NCBI GenBank assembly: GCA_010645155.1
Contig: JAAGOF010000206.1
Span: 183,531 to 247,530, forward strand
Length of the DNA stretch: 64,000 nt
Direction: 5' to 3'
Origin: Tigriopus japonicus
Taxonomy: Eukaryota; Arthropoda; Copepoda; Harpacticoida; Harpacticidae
Below, one piece after another: positions 13,701-25,739 of this stretch. Position 1 is the first letter of the stretch. Each line of letters opens with the position of its first letter. The translations under genes and the position numbers were made by a program. The notes beneath the pieces were generated by a model that was not told the origin of the DNA, did not search any database, and worked only from the letters and a program-made list of their open reading frames with translations.

Positions 13701-14276
13701 AACTTCTTAACACATCTTGCGCCTAAAATAAACATGTGAAATTTTCTTAAAATGAAATGATCAGATGACAATAACAAATGCTAAGTGTTATTGGTCTCTC
13801 ATAAAATTTTAGACACCCTCTTTGGCACTATGAAATAAGAATGTCTCCAAAAGATCAAGAGAAATGAGGCGTGACAATATGGCTCCGAATACCTCCACAA
13901 TCAATGCGATTTCTCCCTTAGTCCATGAAGTAGTGTAACAACGTACGTACACGAGTGGCTGGATCCTTGTTTACTTTGGAATATGAGGCCCACATGGTTT
14001 CTCGTTAAAAGTAATAAGCTTTTCAAGCCAGGTTGAGAATCATTTGGCTTACGTACTTCCAAATCCATTTAGGAGTCCAAGGGTCTAAGAGGAAAACTTT
14101 CAAAGACTATTAATCATCTTTCAAAATACACCATGTTCATCGGTTGTTGCATTGAGATTGAAAGTTGCAGGAAGACACCAAAAGCTGCTCAACAATATCA
14201 GTTTGGCTTTAAATGTCATTTCTTTCCTAAATATGTGAAAACTTTCCTTTCACAAATAATCACAATAAAACATGTA
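10800..14276. other. No gene seen
   Basis: AT-rich spacer with scattered short frames on both strands and no recognisable protein. Confidence 0.5.
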
Positions 14277-14510
14277 GGTCGGTTGTTGAGGTCATTTGGA
14301 GGTACAGTGGAAGCATACTAAGATACATTAGAAATATCCATACTCAAGTATAGTCTCTAAACACGAGCTTCGTTTTTACTCGTGAAAAACACAGCTTTAG
14401 TTTTGAACCTATACTTGAGCATCGTTTTTTCTAAGGTGAATTTTGAAGTATAGTTGAAGCATGGTAAGTCATGTTTCATATTTACTTCAAAATACCCTCA
14501 ACAACTGACC
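14277..14510. mobile_element. TA-flanked MITE copy 1, 234 bp (Tc1/mariner-type target)
   Basis: Ends GGTCGGTTGTTGAGG and CCTCAACAACTGACC, flanked by TA on both sides. Its length is identical to the copy at 58612-58845. No coding. Confidence 0.65.
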
Positions 14511-16870
14511 TAATGACAAAAAATCTTTGGAGAGTTTTGTGATACATTCAATTCAAATAGGCCTTAATGAATATTAATGGTAAAGGCCAGAAAAGTCTAA
14601 ATTTCTAATGTGGTGAAAATGCAATCGAAAATTGACCCAAAAACAAAGAGTTGTATTTTTGGTACAAAATACTTCAAAACTTTGACCGAGCCCTAACAAT
14701 AAGGTTACAAGCACACTGCAAAAATATATGGATTCAACTCAAAATAAGGTATCCAAATTATTTTATCGCATACTCGTCACTCTATAGAAATGCACAAGAG
14801 ACAGATTATGACAAAATGCACCTTTCAACACGCTTTGAATCTACTATTATGAACTAGAGACTGGCAATACAGGTCAAAATGTGATGGATCAGATCAGGGT
14901 TTCCTAACCACATAAAGTACGAATTACTGGTCAAAAAAACGGCAGAAGGCCGTTTGTTCTGAAAATACCAATTCAAAGTGATTTATTGCTGTTTATTGCT
15001 ATTTGAAAGGTTACATTAATGACTTGTTTTTTATTTGTGTCAACTAATTACTCTTTGAAAGTCACTTCATTTGTGTCTCAATGTTGCCCCTTTAGACGCT
15101 ATCTTGCACTTTTTAGGCCATTACTAGACCTAAAAATGATTACAATTGGAGTATCTTAGAGTCGAGATCCAATCAAAGCGGTTTTTGAGACAATAGAAGG
15201 CATCATGAACCTGCGGACTTATCACGGGATATTTTGTCAAATTTGAAAAATAAAAGCTTCTATTTTTTGTGGTTTCCTTTTGCTTCACATTCGACCTCTG
15301 CATTCCTAAACTTAACATTGAGAGACATGATTTTTTTGTTCAATGTCATAGCCTTGTTGCTTTTCTTGACAGTCATTTCCATCCCAGGAATTGCTTTGTT
15401 GGAGCTTGTCCGATTATTCACTTTAAAGACTTCATTTGGTGTTTATCAAGACGTTTTCCTTGTGACTAGATTTGCAGGTGTGAAAGAACTTTTTACCCAG
15501 ACGATGTTTCTCATGTTTTGCAATTTCTTCTCATTAGTAAAGGCAATCCCATCTGGTCACCTTTCTTTTGGTGAAATATCTTGGACGTCTTTGTTAATAG
15601 GCTAACACATTTGCCGTTTTGTTTAGAGGAAATGATTTCCTCAGCATCCGAAAAGTACAGATCGAAGATTGCTCGTCCAATTTTTCTGAAAAACATTTGG
15701 TTCTTTCAAAGTCAGGTCAGAACATGTGCAATCATTTTCAACCAAAATTGATTTGAACGTACGGACGTTTTGAGTCAAGACATCTGGTGACAATGATAGT
15801 AATATTTATGCATCAATTTAGTTCTTGTGTCCGCTTGGTCACATTGCGTTTGAAGAATTGAGTGATTCTGAACAAACTTTTGCTGGTTTCCCATTGCATA
15901 AAATGGGTTCCTATATCTTGGGAAACCCAAAAGAAAAGTAAATACAAAATAGAAGGTTACAATAAGAACTCAAAACTTGTCAGTAAAGTTGAAATATTCC
16001 TCAGTCGACCAAGAAATCATTAATTGTTATAATGTTTTGGTATGTTGGGTTTTCACAAAACTCGCTTATTATACCGCGTACAGTAATCACATCAAGTGCT
16101 CACAAACAGATTTTTCTCGATAGCATTTTGAAGAAGAGTTTACCCCTATGATAGATAGATAAATGCTATTTCCGCTCTAGATCCATTATTGCAGATATCT
16201 TCAGAAATACAGGGTTTGAAGGATGGGGAAAATTAATTGTGTAAGAATGTCCTGTCACTTTCCCTTCAAGTGTGTGTCTCCATTTACAACTGCTTGGGTT
16301 CCCCATTCTCTAAAAAGTTGCCTAAGGGACGTATGTTATTGCTAAAACAAGGTCCCTTAGCGTACTTGGTGTACGTGTACTTTACCCCACCTGTCATCAA
16401 TAAAGCACACTCAAATGCTCCAATATCCAGGAATTTAACAATATGCTTTTTTCGGCTTGCCTTGTGAGTTCTTATGTAGTTTATGAAGATTGAGCGTTCG
16501 AATAAAAACTTGCATTAAAGGGCTAAAATTTTATACTCGTTATTCGTGTTCACTCTTCGAATTTTTAGAAAAGACTGTCCACGCGAGAAGAGAAGTTCGC
16601 ATTAGATGAATAATTTCAACTAATTCAATAAATGAGTTAGTTAGTGGTGATGTATTGATTAACACCACAAAGACTTAGAATGAAGGAAAAACGGCTGTAA
16701 AAGGTTTCATGAAGTGAAAAAATGGCATTCGAATGACGCCAAATGGGAAGTGACAGAACGGTGGTGGTCAGGCCTCTCCTGAGCACGATATTGATGACAA
16801 TTAGAGTGAGGGAGGGGACGTCGACAACGATAAGAAGGAGGACTGGCCAACAGAAATCGAAGACGAGTGG
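14511..16870. other. No confident gene; long frame of doubtful status at 15234-15605
   Basis: A 123-codon hydrophobic plus-strand frame overlaps a minus-strand one (15511-15696). Neither resembles a known protein. This may be old transposon sequence. Confidence 0.4.
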
Positions 16871-16920
16871 AGCAATATGCTCTTTTTACATTAGATCAGA
16901 TCCAGACTGAGCGGTGCTTC
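16871..16920 (+). promoter_or_regulatory. Conserved promoter-proximal block, gene A
   Basis: The stretch around TGCTCTTT and AGATCAGATCCAGACTG matches blocks upstream of B, C and D and lies about 146 bp before the ATG. Similarity to the other three is weaker here. It is probably core promoter or 5-prime UTR. Confidence 0.4.
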
Positions 16921-17016
16921 AATTGTTGCTGCTGCTGCTATTCTCCTGAATCAAAAGCGAAAGTATAATACCCGACAACTGGTCATGAACATCTCAGTTT
17001 GAACCATATCGTCACC

Positions 17017-20000
17017 ATGATCAGATGTGATACACTCGTAATCTTAGTCTTATTGGCACTCACTTTGGGCCCTCAACATCGGCAAGCATGCAACAGACAG
17101 ATTGGTCAAAAGTTGTGGAACAACAACAAAAACATGGTCTCTGAAATTTCAAATGAGGTAAGCAAATGTCTGAAATAATTTCTTTCATTAAGCAAATGAA
17201 GGATTGGCCAATGAATGGACCATGAGAGAGCACATGTCAACCAATTGGTGGCATGAGTAAGATCTTGGGGAAAATCTATGGTACGTCAAAAGATGCATTA
17301 ATCCAGATTTATATTAAGGAAATTGAAAACGAAGTATGTAAATATTTATTGTTGACATAAATTTTTATAAATTTTGTATTGCTGACGCTTTTTGTGCGAT
17401 ATCTTGAAAGTTTAAAATGAATGGAAAAGAATTTCGAATTTCGGAAAATATTCGTATATTTTTGGTATAATAATCAAACAAGATTAGACGTCTACTTAAA
17501 AAGTACCCAAACTTCGGTTCGATTTCAATCTTTAATGATTTTGAACTTTTTGGTTGAAGTTCTACGGAAGACACGAAAACATTTTTTCTTAAACAATGCA
17601 AAATGTAATAAAGAATTACAAAAATGAGATAAAAAGGCACCAACGATCAACAATCCACAGTATGTCTAAGATTTAAGCTTACTAAGCATAGTAATTTAAC
17701 CCCGACCAAAAGCGACCGTTGCCAAAAAGTGATTGAAATCTTATCTGATTCTTAAGCGTAATCTGATTTTTATCAAGCCTTTTCCAAACATATTGACGTT
17801 ATAAACTATCAATTTACATTATCTTTGAAAAAGGAAAAAAAAACTCGTTTCAGAAAACGAACATTCTGCAATTAAACAAACGTAATAAATAGAACACTGA
17901 TTGTGTTTCGAAAAAGAAATGTTTGTACTTTTGTACTACATTACAAAATATTTCACAAGTTGAAAAGAAAAACCAAAGAAGTATTCTTTAATTCAGCAAC
18001 GACCACGGCATTTTTCTAAGCACAAAACACATTTTTGTGCATAGTTATTTATCTCGCTTAATTCAGGGTTGAAGAGTCCCTCAATGATCTCGGTGTGATT
18101 TCACCACCTTTTTTTGAATGATTACTCGTTTATAACCTTCATTCAAATTCTGTGGTTGTTAGCGTGATTGATTAGACACGTCATACATCATTATTAACAC
18201 ATGGTTTTTCACCCCACTTTTCCTCGTTATTTGTCCAAAAAAGCAGTTGATATACGTTTGTTAGTGCAGCAACGCCATCCACTAACTCTAACGCACACAT
18301 ATGTTGGAAAAGTTGCTACAGAAGTCCGAAACTTTTGAAAAGATAGATAATAGAAATAGAAGCCCTACTGTTGCTTCTTGTCTTGGCTACCTCATGTGGT
18401 ACAATCAAAAGAAAAGGCCGATTGTCCTCCAAGAATCTAGGTTACTGATCGTCCACACTGAAAGAGATAGAAAGTACTGTACCCAACAACTAGGGCTATC
18501 AAATCAGAAGAAAACCAGCCTTCCGCGCTTTGAACAGTATGTTTGGGAATCACGTGAATAGGTGCTTGAATGAACATGTACTTTTATAACGATAGGATCT
18601 CTTGAGTGCCAATGAACCGTTACCACGTGATGGTCGAGCTCTCAGAAGACGATTCCGCAATCAACAACGACGAAGTCAAACAGATGAAGCGACCTCGCCC
18701 AATAGCATAACTGAGGATGATTATTACAACAACAACCCATTAGAGGAGGACTATGAATATTATGAGGATGAAGAGGTTTTGCAACAGACTACCGATGCTG
18801 GATCACGTCGACAAGGTCAACATGCGGCACCCGTGCCAGTGGCACCCGTGGCTTCGCAATCGAAACAACCGGTTCAACCCCATCACGAGATTGAAAGTGG
18901 ACATTACGATACATATCAACCGCAAAAGCCGTAAGGAAACGTTTTGCAACTTTTTCTTTGTCTCGCCAAAGGTGGGCATAGCTAGTCAAAATTCAAAAAG
19001 TCAACCACTTATTGGCATTTTTTTTGACATTTAAAACAACACAAGGTATGCCATGATGTGAATTTTGTTTTGTAAATGCATGTTTTATTAGAGGTGGTAC
19101 GTATGTACATGTATGGATGGTAATGCTCATTTTTTGTCATATTTGATTAACGTGTTTGGAAATGTTTCCAATCCTTTTTCCACAAAATTGGCTTCACTTT
19201 CGGTGGACTTCATGTACTAAAAATGATATTGTCTGTCCGTTGTCAAATCTAAGTATATTTATTTTTGACTTCTTCCCGCAAACCTGATTCATATTTTAGA
19301 GCAAGAATACCAATGAGCAAAAATAGCGGTTAGTATGTTGACAACTTTGAAGAAAAAAGGGAAAGAAGGAGACCTATGAAGAAATACAAAAATTAGGAGT
19401 ATAATTTGACATCCATTAATGAAAAGATAGTAACGGGAAGACAGAAGTTATTGTTGAAGCGGATTTTGTCAATCATTAGTAGTTTAAAGAAATTAGTGCT
19501 TTGATTCCAAACATACCAAAAAGTAAAAGCAAGTTAAAATATCATACTGTAAAGAAAGAAAGGCCACGCCCATAAGAAAATAGTTAACGTGGAACTATAT
19601 AAAGAGTCCACTAGAAAAAGTGTAATGAGTTGAGGGATCATCCAAGAACTATGAAATTCTCTAAACAATGAGGCTAGTGACAACAGTTATGATTCCCAAT
19701 AGTAACAAAATAATTGTGTTAATCTGCTGATGATATTTTTCTTCAGATATAAAGTCAAGTTATTTCAATTTTCAGCTCAATCAGATGATGGAGTTTAAAT
19801 TCATGCTTTGTCAAAGCCATGCACAGTAGGGAACATTTGTAATGAATGCTCGCCCATAATGAAAGAGCTCGCCACTTTGTTGTGAAACAATGGACGTGTT
19901 CAAGTAAACGTAAACATGCTGCCGCTTACCAAAGGTTCACGATGCTTCCCTCTTGCTTGGCTCAGATTCAGGTGTCGCAAGCCCAAGTTCCATCTGTATC

Positions 20001-23000
20001 CGGAAGCAGGCGTCTATTGGCTTATTAAGTACTATTTTTAGACTCCGTGTAATTGGACGGTTCCAACGGTATTAAAAAATCCGTATTGTAAGTGTGTTCG
20101 TAGTGTTCCTTGGCACAGGCCAAACATACGAGCCTTTAATTACTGATGTGTTTCGAGGTGAATGTTTGGCAGAGTTTTGCCAGTTTGGTTTTTCGGGTTA
20201 AAAAGCTGACCACATCTAAACTTTTCAACAGGCGATAGATTTTATTTGTCATAAGATTTGGCAGCACTCGGAACTCAATTTTTGTAACTATCGATGGAAT
20301 GGAACTCAAAACCGAACTAGTTTGAGTGTTGCAACATTGGTCCCTGATTAGGTCTTTTCAGAAAGTTCTATAAACCTGCCCTTTTTAGCAGCAATAAATT
20401 TTCGAGTCAAAAATGGCAGCACTTCCAGTTCGAAACACATCACTACTTTTAACATCTAAAGGAGGGCAAGGTGTTTTGTGTAGGGTTTTGAAGTGAGCTT
20501 TGATACTGTGTTCCTCGAATGCAAATGGGTCACGTTGAAATATACATAAGCCAAGTTTCACATCCAAAAATCATACCTGCTGAAAATCAAAATCATTCTT
20601 GATGGAATTGGATTAACTTAGTAGTCCAGAGCGTTTTTTTCTCGCTTTTTGGTTTCAAAAATGGGCCAAATAAAAAAATTAACATTTGATAGTGTTTGGG
20701 AATTTCCTAACAAATTTGATTCGATTTGTTTCATTCCCGTGGACAAGTTTGAGTCAAACACCAATCAAAAAAGTGTGGCACAAAGAAACGCAAGTCAGCG
20801 GATTTTTTTCATTCGTAGCACTCTCATTTGAAGGGAAAATGCCGCCCCATTCATACTACTATTGAATTTGCACTGCCTCACGTTCACTCAGATTTGAGTG
20901 CCTCTCTCTCTCAAAGCAATATCAATAAGAGGGAAAGACGATGGTTCCAATTAGTAAATCGCAGTTCAACAAGCTCAGTAGGGAAATAAATGGTGTGTTG
21001 GTTAAATGGTTTCTGTTGTGGGAAAGGGGGGCAGGTTCGATTTTCCCCCACATGTTTAGATCGTGATTCTTGGGCAAGCATTGAGCATATTTCTACGTCA
21101 AAAAGGTGGAAAAGGCCTGGCTGCTACCTTTTCGACTTTTTCGCCTTTTGGTTTTTTGTAACACCTCTGCGTATTTTGAAATAGAAAAAGAAAATACTAC
21201 TAACAGGTAATTACTACCACTTACTATCACAAACTTTTGTAAATTAACAGTGAAGGAACCAGATCGAGAAAAAATTGAGCACTATTTTTTCAAAGAATAT
21301 AACTAATGAGAAGTTGCCAAGTGCCAAGTTATTATGTTTTGTCAGTTTCCCATGAAAGTCTTAATCATGAAATATTTTTGTTCGAACTTTCAGGTCACCG
21401 TTGCCCGGTTTCTTGCGAACCCTAGCTGCTTGCTTGCCATTGAGTTTAGTGGCTGCCGCCATTCCTTTAGGATTTGCCAATTTTGAGTAAGGCCTTTCAA
21501 TTTGCTCATGCCCTTCACTCCAATCAATGAGCCTTCATGTAACTTCCATCTTCTTTTATTTGCAGTGGAGCCACCACAACGGTCACGTTGAATCCAGCGT
21601 AAGTCTCTTTCTTTCTTGTAAACATTTTCAAGATTTTTGACTCAGGGACGAGACGGACAGTGCACAAAGGCTTTCATTGTAATGATGGAAACAATCTAAT
21701 CTCCGATCATAATCACGATAGGTTGCCCAACCAGGTCTGCCAATCAGCCTTTCGGGTCTAACATTTGTCTGATGAATGCCATGAGTAGGGGTGCAGATTT
21801 CAGGCAAATAGGATTTTATGCCCAAAAACATGTTTATTTGCTATTTGCTATTTGCTAGCTTTTAAAGTTTATTTGCCATTTTTGTATTTATTTGCCATTT
21901 TTGGGCAAATAAATACAAAATTGGTCGGTTTTTTGGGCAATTGAATGCAAAATTTGTCGTTTTTTGGCTACATCAAATATTTTGTTTTTTTTTGGCAAAA
22001 AATAGGCAAAAGAAATTTTTGGCCAAAATAGTTTTTTTCAGGATCGGGAATCCAAAAATTTTTATTTTATCCTCATACACTTGCATTCCATTTTATTGTT
22101 GGTAAAACATAATGCTCATTTTCCGAATTTAGTGGCTAGTTTTGCTATATTTCGGTAATTTTTCGTGTCTATTTGCCATTTTATATGCCATTTCTTTGTT
22201 TATTTGCCATTGTATTTGCCATTTCTTTGTTTATTTGCCATTTATTTGCCATTTCTTTGTTTATTTGCCATTTTATTTGCCTTTTCTTTGTTTATTTGCC
22301 ATTTTATTTGCCAGAAATCTGCACCCCTAGCTATGAGGAAATAGGCTTTTTTCTGAAGGTGAACGCAAGTGACACCCTTGCTTTATTCGGCTTTGGATCA
22401 GGGGCGCTATGTAGAAGGAACTTACTTCTTGATTTTGCCAGATGGTGGACTAAATAAGAGGTGATGGCAAACCTAAAGCTAGCAACCTCGCGTGAGAAAG
22501 ATTGAAAGATTGTTTTTTTTCCATCAGTATTTCATTGAACATTAAAAATGCTGATGGATAGACAGGGAAATTAATCTCGTGGCACTCGGCAGTGTTTGTA
22601 TGGATGGCGTTCTGTTTCAATGATCTTTGAGTTGTTGTCTTAAAAATCATTTATTGGTTTGTGTGAAACCGGTTTCAAGGTTGCTAAGGTGCGTGATTCT
22701 AACTACCGTAAATGTTGGGAAAAGAAAAGACCTTGGTTGGGCCAAATTCGACATAAACATATAAAAGTATTGACACTTCAAGCTTAGAAATAAAAGAAAA
22801 CTTCTCAAGAAAGAGACATAATATATATTATATGTTGCTCCATAAACTTGGGCTCCTTCTAGCTTTTTGGTGGGCATTGTTGAAGCGGTTCTCCTACGTA
22901 TAATAGACATTTAAACCACAAACTACCCCCAGACTTCTCAATTCTAGCTAAGCAGGCAGACCGCCGTGACAGTGCGGAGATCCGTGACCTCTAGATGACG

Positions 23001-25419
23001 TAGGCTGTATTTTCTGAATTGACTCTGAGAATCGAACTTCAAAAAGGATATTTGCGTTACAAACACGGTGGCGCACTCTATGACGTTCCTTATGAAACAA
23101 TCATTTTTACCAATGTTGTTAGGTAATTCCTCATAGAGGGCGGTTTTGTCGACGTCAAAATTGAGATATCTCTATTTTATTTATCTATGTTTAAACTCCC
23201 AATTACGTCATCATGAGAAGTCTTTCGTAAAGAAACTAAAACTGACACAACCGAATTCAAACGCTAATAAGAAGCACAACAAGCCACACCTACTTAAATC
23301 ACATTAAAGCAAAAATAAGGTGGCTGTAAATTTCATCTTCAATGTTCAAGTACTTATTTAACTATGTGAAGTGCGTTCTAGGACATTTGTTGTCACCGAA
23401 ATTGTGACATCGACAATTATGGATGCAGGTCCTCCGGTATCAAGACGAATTGCACCACCCATCCAAACCGCTCAACCATTCGAGGCAGTGCCCTTCAGAT
23501 TCTATAACTAACTTCTTCGGCCAATCAATCAATTTTCAGTATTGAAATTGAAACGTAATTTCAAACCACCGATACAATCAGGCTTTGATTATTTTGGTTA
23601 GACATAATTCCTCATGAGTTAGTAAAGTTCGGCCGAGCTATTAACTAGTTTTTCCATTCATTTTAGGACATTTGTTGTTACAAGCCTCGTAACCGTAACT
23701 GATGGGTCAGGATCTGGAGGTGGACCTTAAATTATATTTGTACAATTCTTCATCCAACCTTCATGGCTGGCTTTGGAAAGCCGACAAATATTTCTGAAGC
23801 CACTGATTATTTCATATTCATTATTTTTTTACAAATTACTTAACTCTTATGTAGGTGACATGAATAAAGCTGTTTATTTTTATTTGAATGGTTATTTTGA
23901 TTAAAACCCGTCCAGGCATTTCATAGCTCCACTGTTTTACTCGGCTCCCTTCAAAGTGTTCTTTTTTCTTACAAAGACGATAAAAGTTACGATTTTTTAC
24001 TTTGTGACTTAATCACGATCTCCTTTTCGTTTAAAAAAAAACCAATATTAATAGTCCAGTGGCCTCTTAGGATTGTCAAAAGTAACATGGCTTTAAAGAG
24101 AATGAATTGCCAGAAAATTACCCATCAGCTAAATGTGTGTCTGATTCTGGCAATCGTTTATTTCAGAATAAGAACAGAATAGAGAGAAACTTAGAGGGAA
24201 GAAAGGTTGCGTTAGAGCAAGAGATATTCGAAGTATATAACAATGTGCCACTCAATGACAATGGAGTTTGCAATATTTAGCAAATATTCATAAACGAGGT
24301 ATGCGTTTTTACCTAAAATAATGTAAAGTTTGATGAGCATATCCTTTAGAAATTGGCCAAGTGAACTCAAACATTTGAGTGCATTAATTGCACTGTCAAG
24401 TCCAAACTGAGCATTACGATACCAAAAGCTTTCCAATTATATGTTTCCGTTTGCCTCAAGAGCTCACAAAACATCCTTTCTCCCATTTCAGACCTGTAAC
24501 AATGACGATCACCATGTCAATCACGCAAATGGCCATGGACGGTGGAGATGGAAACGGAAATGGGAATGGAGATGGAGATGGTAGCGGGGATGGTAGGGGG
24601 GATGGCAATGGAGATGGTAGTGGGGATGGTAATGGAGATGGTAGTGGGGATGGTAGAGGGGATGGCAGTGGGGATGGTAGTGGGGATGGTAGAGGGGATG
24701 GTAGTGGGGATGGTAGTGGAGATGGTAAAGGGGATGGTAGTGGGGATGGCAGTGGAGATGGCAGTGGGGATGCGAAACAGAGATTAATAGAATCCGTTGA
24801 TGGTCATAGTTTTCAAATATTATCCCCACCTGAGGAAACAATAACATCGCAGACTCCCTCCAGTCAAAGAAGAGGACCTCTAGCCCCCTCTTCAGAAATA
24901 ACTCAAACGCCCATAACCCCTTCAATCTCTACTAAAAGCCAAAAGGATCGAACTCCACAGAGTTCCGATATTGTAGACACTATTTTCACCCCAAGATCAG
25001 TTGGGCCATCATCAGCCTTTGCCTTTGAACATATTCTGAACTTAACCAATGCTATGGAGGAGAACGAAGCTCTTGGATTCAAGACTCTGTTCCGTGTGGA
25101 ATCAGACCCGGAGTTGGTCCAAAACGACGTATTCAATTTGCCTTTAGGCAATCAAATCTTAAGAAATTGGACCTTCAATGAGCCCAACGCTTTCAATTTG
25201 ACTGGAGCTCAAGCTCAAAATGAAGTAAACGCAGAAGAAACGATCGGATCACCTGCTCAAGAAATCAAAGATGAACGTGTTATTTCGGATAAATTGAGAC
25301 CCAATAACATTCCTTTTTTGCAAGTTAAATCCAATGCTGTCCACATGAGCCAAAACCCGTCCATCAAACCTGTACTACGAGATCGATTACCAAGAATGGA
25401 TCTCAAAAAATGGGGCTGA
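17017..25419 (+). CDS. Family member A: putative secreted protein, five exons, acidic Gly-Asp repeat tail
   Basis: Exons are 17017-17157, 18596-18930, 21394-21486, 21566-21598 and 24492-25419, joined in phases 0, 2, 2, 2, giving about 509 residues. All junctions are GT-AG. Exon 1 starts [18 protein letters not shown], a signal peptide. Exon 2 has an [10 protein letters not shown] cluster, an acidic tyrosine stretch ([12 protein letters not shown]) and [12 protein letters not shown]. Exon 3 is a hydrophobic segment ([19 protein letters not shown]). Exon 4 reads [11 protein letters not shown]. The long exon 5 starts [16 protein letters not shown], then has about 80 residues of [16 protein letters not shown] repeats, then the conserved [19 protein letters not shown] and [11 protein letters not shown] motifs, with possible N-glycosylation sites. 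AATAAA lies at 25508-25513. Two short alternative terminal exons lie at 23.4 and 23.7 kb. The protein is probably secreted or membrane-attached. I recognise no known domain and give no function. Confidence 0.85.
18250..18595 (+). other. Intron 1 segment of A conserved with B (and in part C and D)
   Basis: The intron just upstream of exon 2 matches 32573-32917 of copy B over much of its length (for example GGTTACTGATCGTCCACACT against the equivalent place in B, and GATAGAAAGTACTGTACCCA). Fragments survive in C at 42236-43098 and in D at 51140-51200. Reading frames are not shared, so this looks like retained intron homology from recent duplication. An intronic control element is possible. Confidence 0.5.
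20985..21055 (+). repeat. tRNA-like SINE head
   Basis: GTGTGTTGGTTAAATGG followed by GCAGGTTCGATTTTCC resembles A and B boxes of a tRNA-derived promoter. It does not fold as a proper tRNA. It lies in intron 2 of A. Confidence 0.35.
21786..22329. mobile_element. hAT-like inverted-repeat element, 544 bp, intron 4 of A
   Basis: Starts TAGGGGTGCAGATTTCAGGC and ends with the near-inverse GCCAGAAATCTGCACCCCTA. Flanks GCCATGAG and GCTATGAG match at 7 of 8. The right half is a tandem repeat of TTTGTTTATTTGCCATTT (about 22165-22315). Confidence 0.75.
22165..22315 (+). repeat. Tandem repeat TTTGTTTATTTGCCATTT
   Basis: About six imperfect copies of a unit ending ATTTGCCATTTCTTTG, inside the hAT-like element. 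The spurious reading frames over it reflect the repeat only. Confidence 0.75.
23382..23511 (+). CDS. Candidate alternative terminal exon 5a of gene A
   Basis: A TTCTAG acceptor is followed by an open stretch that joins exon 4 of gene A in the right phase (exon 4 ends in GC, this exon supplies the third base). It encodes [17 protein letters not shown] and then a proline-rich tail, [12 protein letters not shown], ending in TAA. Its first bases (GACATTTGTTGT) are the same as those of the next candidate exon 285 bp downstream, so the two look like a duplication. No AATAAA lies close behind it; the first is at 23864. It could be a real alternative end, an exon sharing the next poly(A) site, or a decaying duplicate. 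Confidence 0.5.
23667..23730 (+). CDS. Candidate alternative terminal exon 5b of gene A, short VTVT tail
   Basis: A TTTTAG acceptor opens an exon in the correct phase after exon 4. It encodes [21 protein letters not shown] and stops at TAA, with AATAAA at 23864-23869. The sequence matches the terminal exon of gene E (S-TLTVTQIVTVTP, stop) in length, phase and VT pattern, so a short ending looks ancestral in this family. Using it would give a protein of about 221 residues that lacks the 309-residue acidic tail. The poly(A) signal makes this the better supported of the two short ends. Confidence 0.6.
23864..23869 (+). terminator. AATAAA signal after short exon 5b of gene A
   Basis: Canonical poly(A) signal 134 bp after the exon 5b stop and well before long exon 5c. 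It would support a short isoform. Confidence 0.5.
24540..24776 (+). repeat. Coding minisatellite in exon 5 of gene A
   Basis: GGGGATGGTAGT-type 6-bp and 18-bp units encode alternating GDGS, GDGR and GDGN (about 80 residues). Length is a multiple of 3 throughout. Copies B, C and D lack it. Confidence 0.85.
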
Positions 25420-25507
25420 AGTATAAAAAACGTCTCTGTGACAATCAATCATTGCATGGTAAAATAATTTTTATGTGCTAAACATGAACGTTTTGCACGG
25501 ATGGCCG

Positions 25508-25513
25508 AATAAA
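25508..25513 (+). terminator. AATAAA signal, long form of gene A
   Basis: Canonical poly(A) signal about 90 bp after the TGA of exon 5c. Confidence 0.55.
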
Positions 25514-25739
25514 ATATCTGTGGGATTCAAATTCGACATTTCTTAGATTGTGTTTTTGTCCACATTTGTACCAAAAATTTAAAGTTAAACCAATTCAGAA
25601 TTAAATAGCCAATCTGTTTGGAGATCAGCTTCTAGCTGAGATCAGCAAATCATTAATCAGGAGAATCAGCAAGAAGATAGAAAAAGCAGGCCATGGCTTC
25701 AAAAATGTAGTTGATGAGATTGACATTGATAGTCAGCAT

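Noticed and set aside
15234..15605. 123-codon hydrophobic plus-strand frame
   Set aside because: Composition is T-rich throughout, an overlapping minus frame exists and no known protein is recalled. Could be transposon debris.
18301..18561. 86-codon frame upstream of exon 2 of A as an extra exon
   Set aside because: The homologous DNA in B has in-frame stops and shifted bases, so similarity is at DNA level only.
22140..22330. Regular repeats considered as a CRISPR array
   Set aside because: Units are direct drifting tandem copies without unique spacers, within a hAT-like element of a eukaryotic genome.
24521..24925. Minus-strand His/Tyr/Pro frame and a plus-strand Met/Glu/Val frame over the exon 5 repeat of A
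   Set aside because: Both are shadows of the GDG repeat; the frame continuous with conserved exon 5 motifs is the GDG one.
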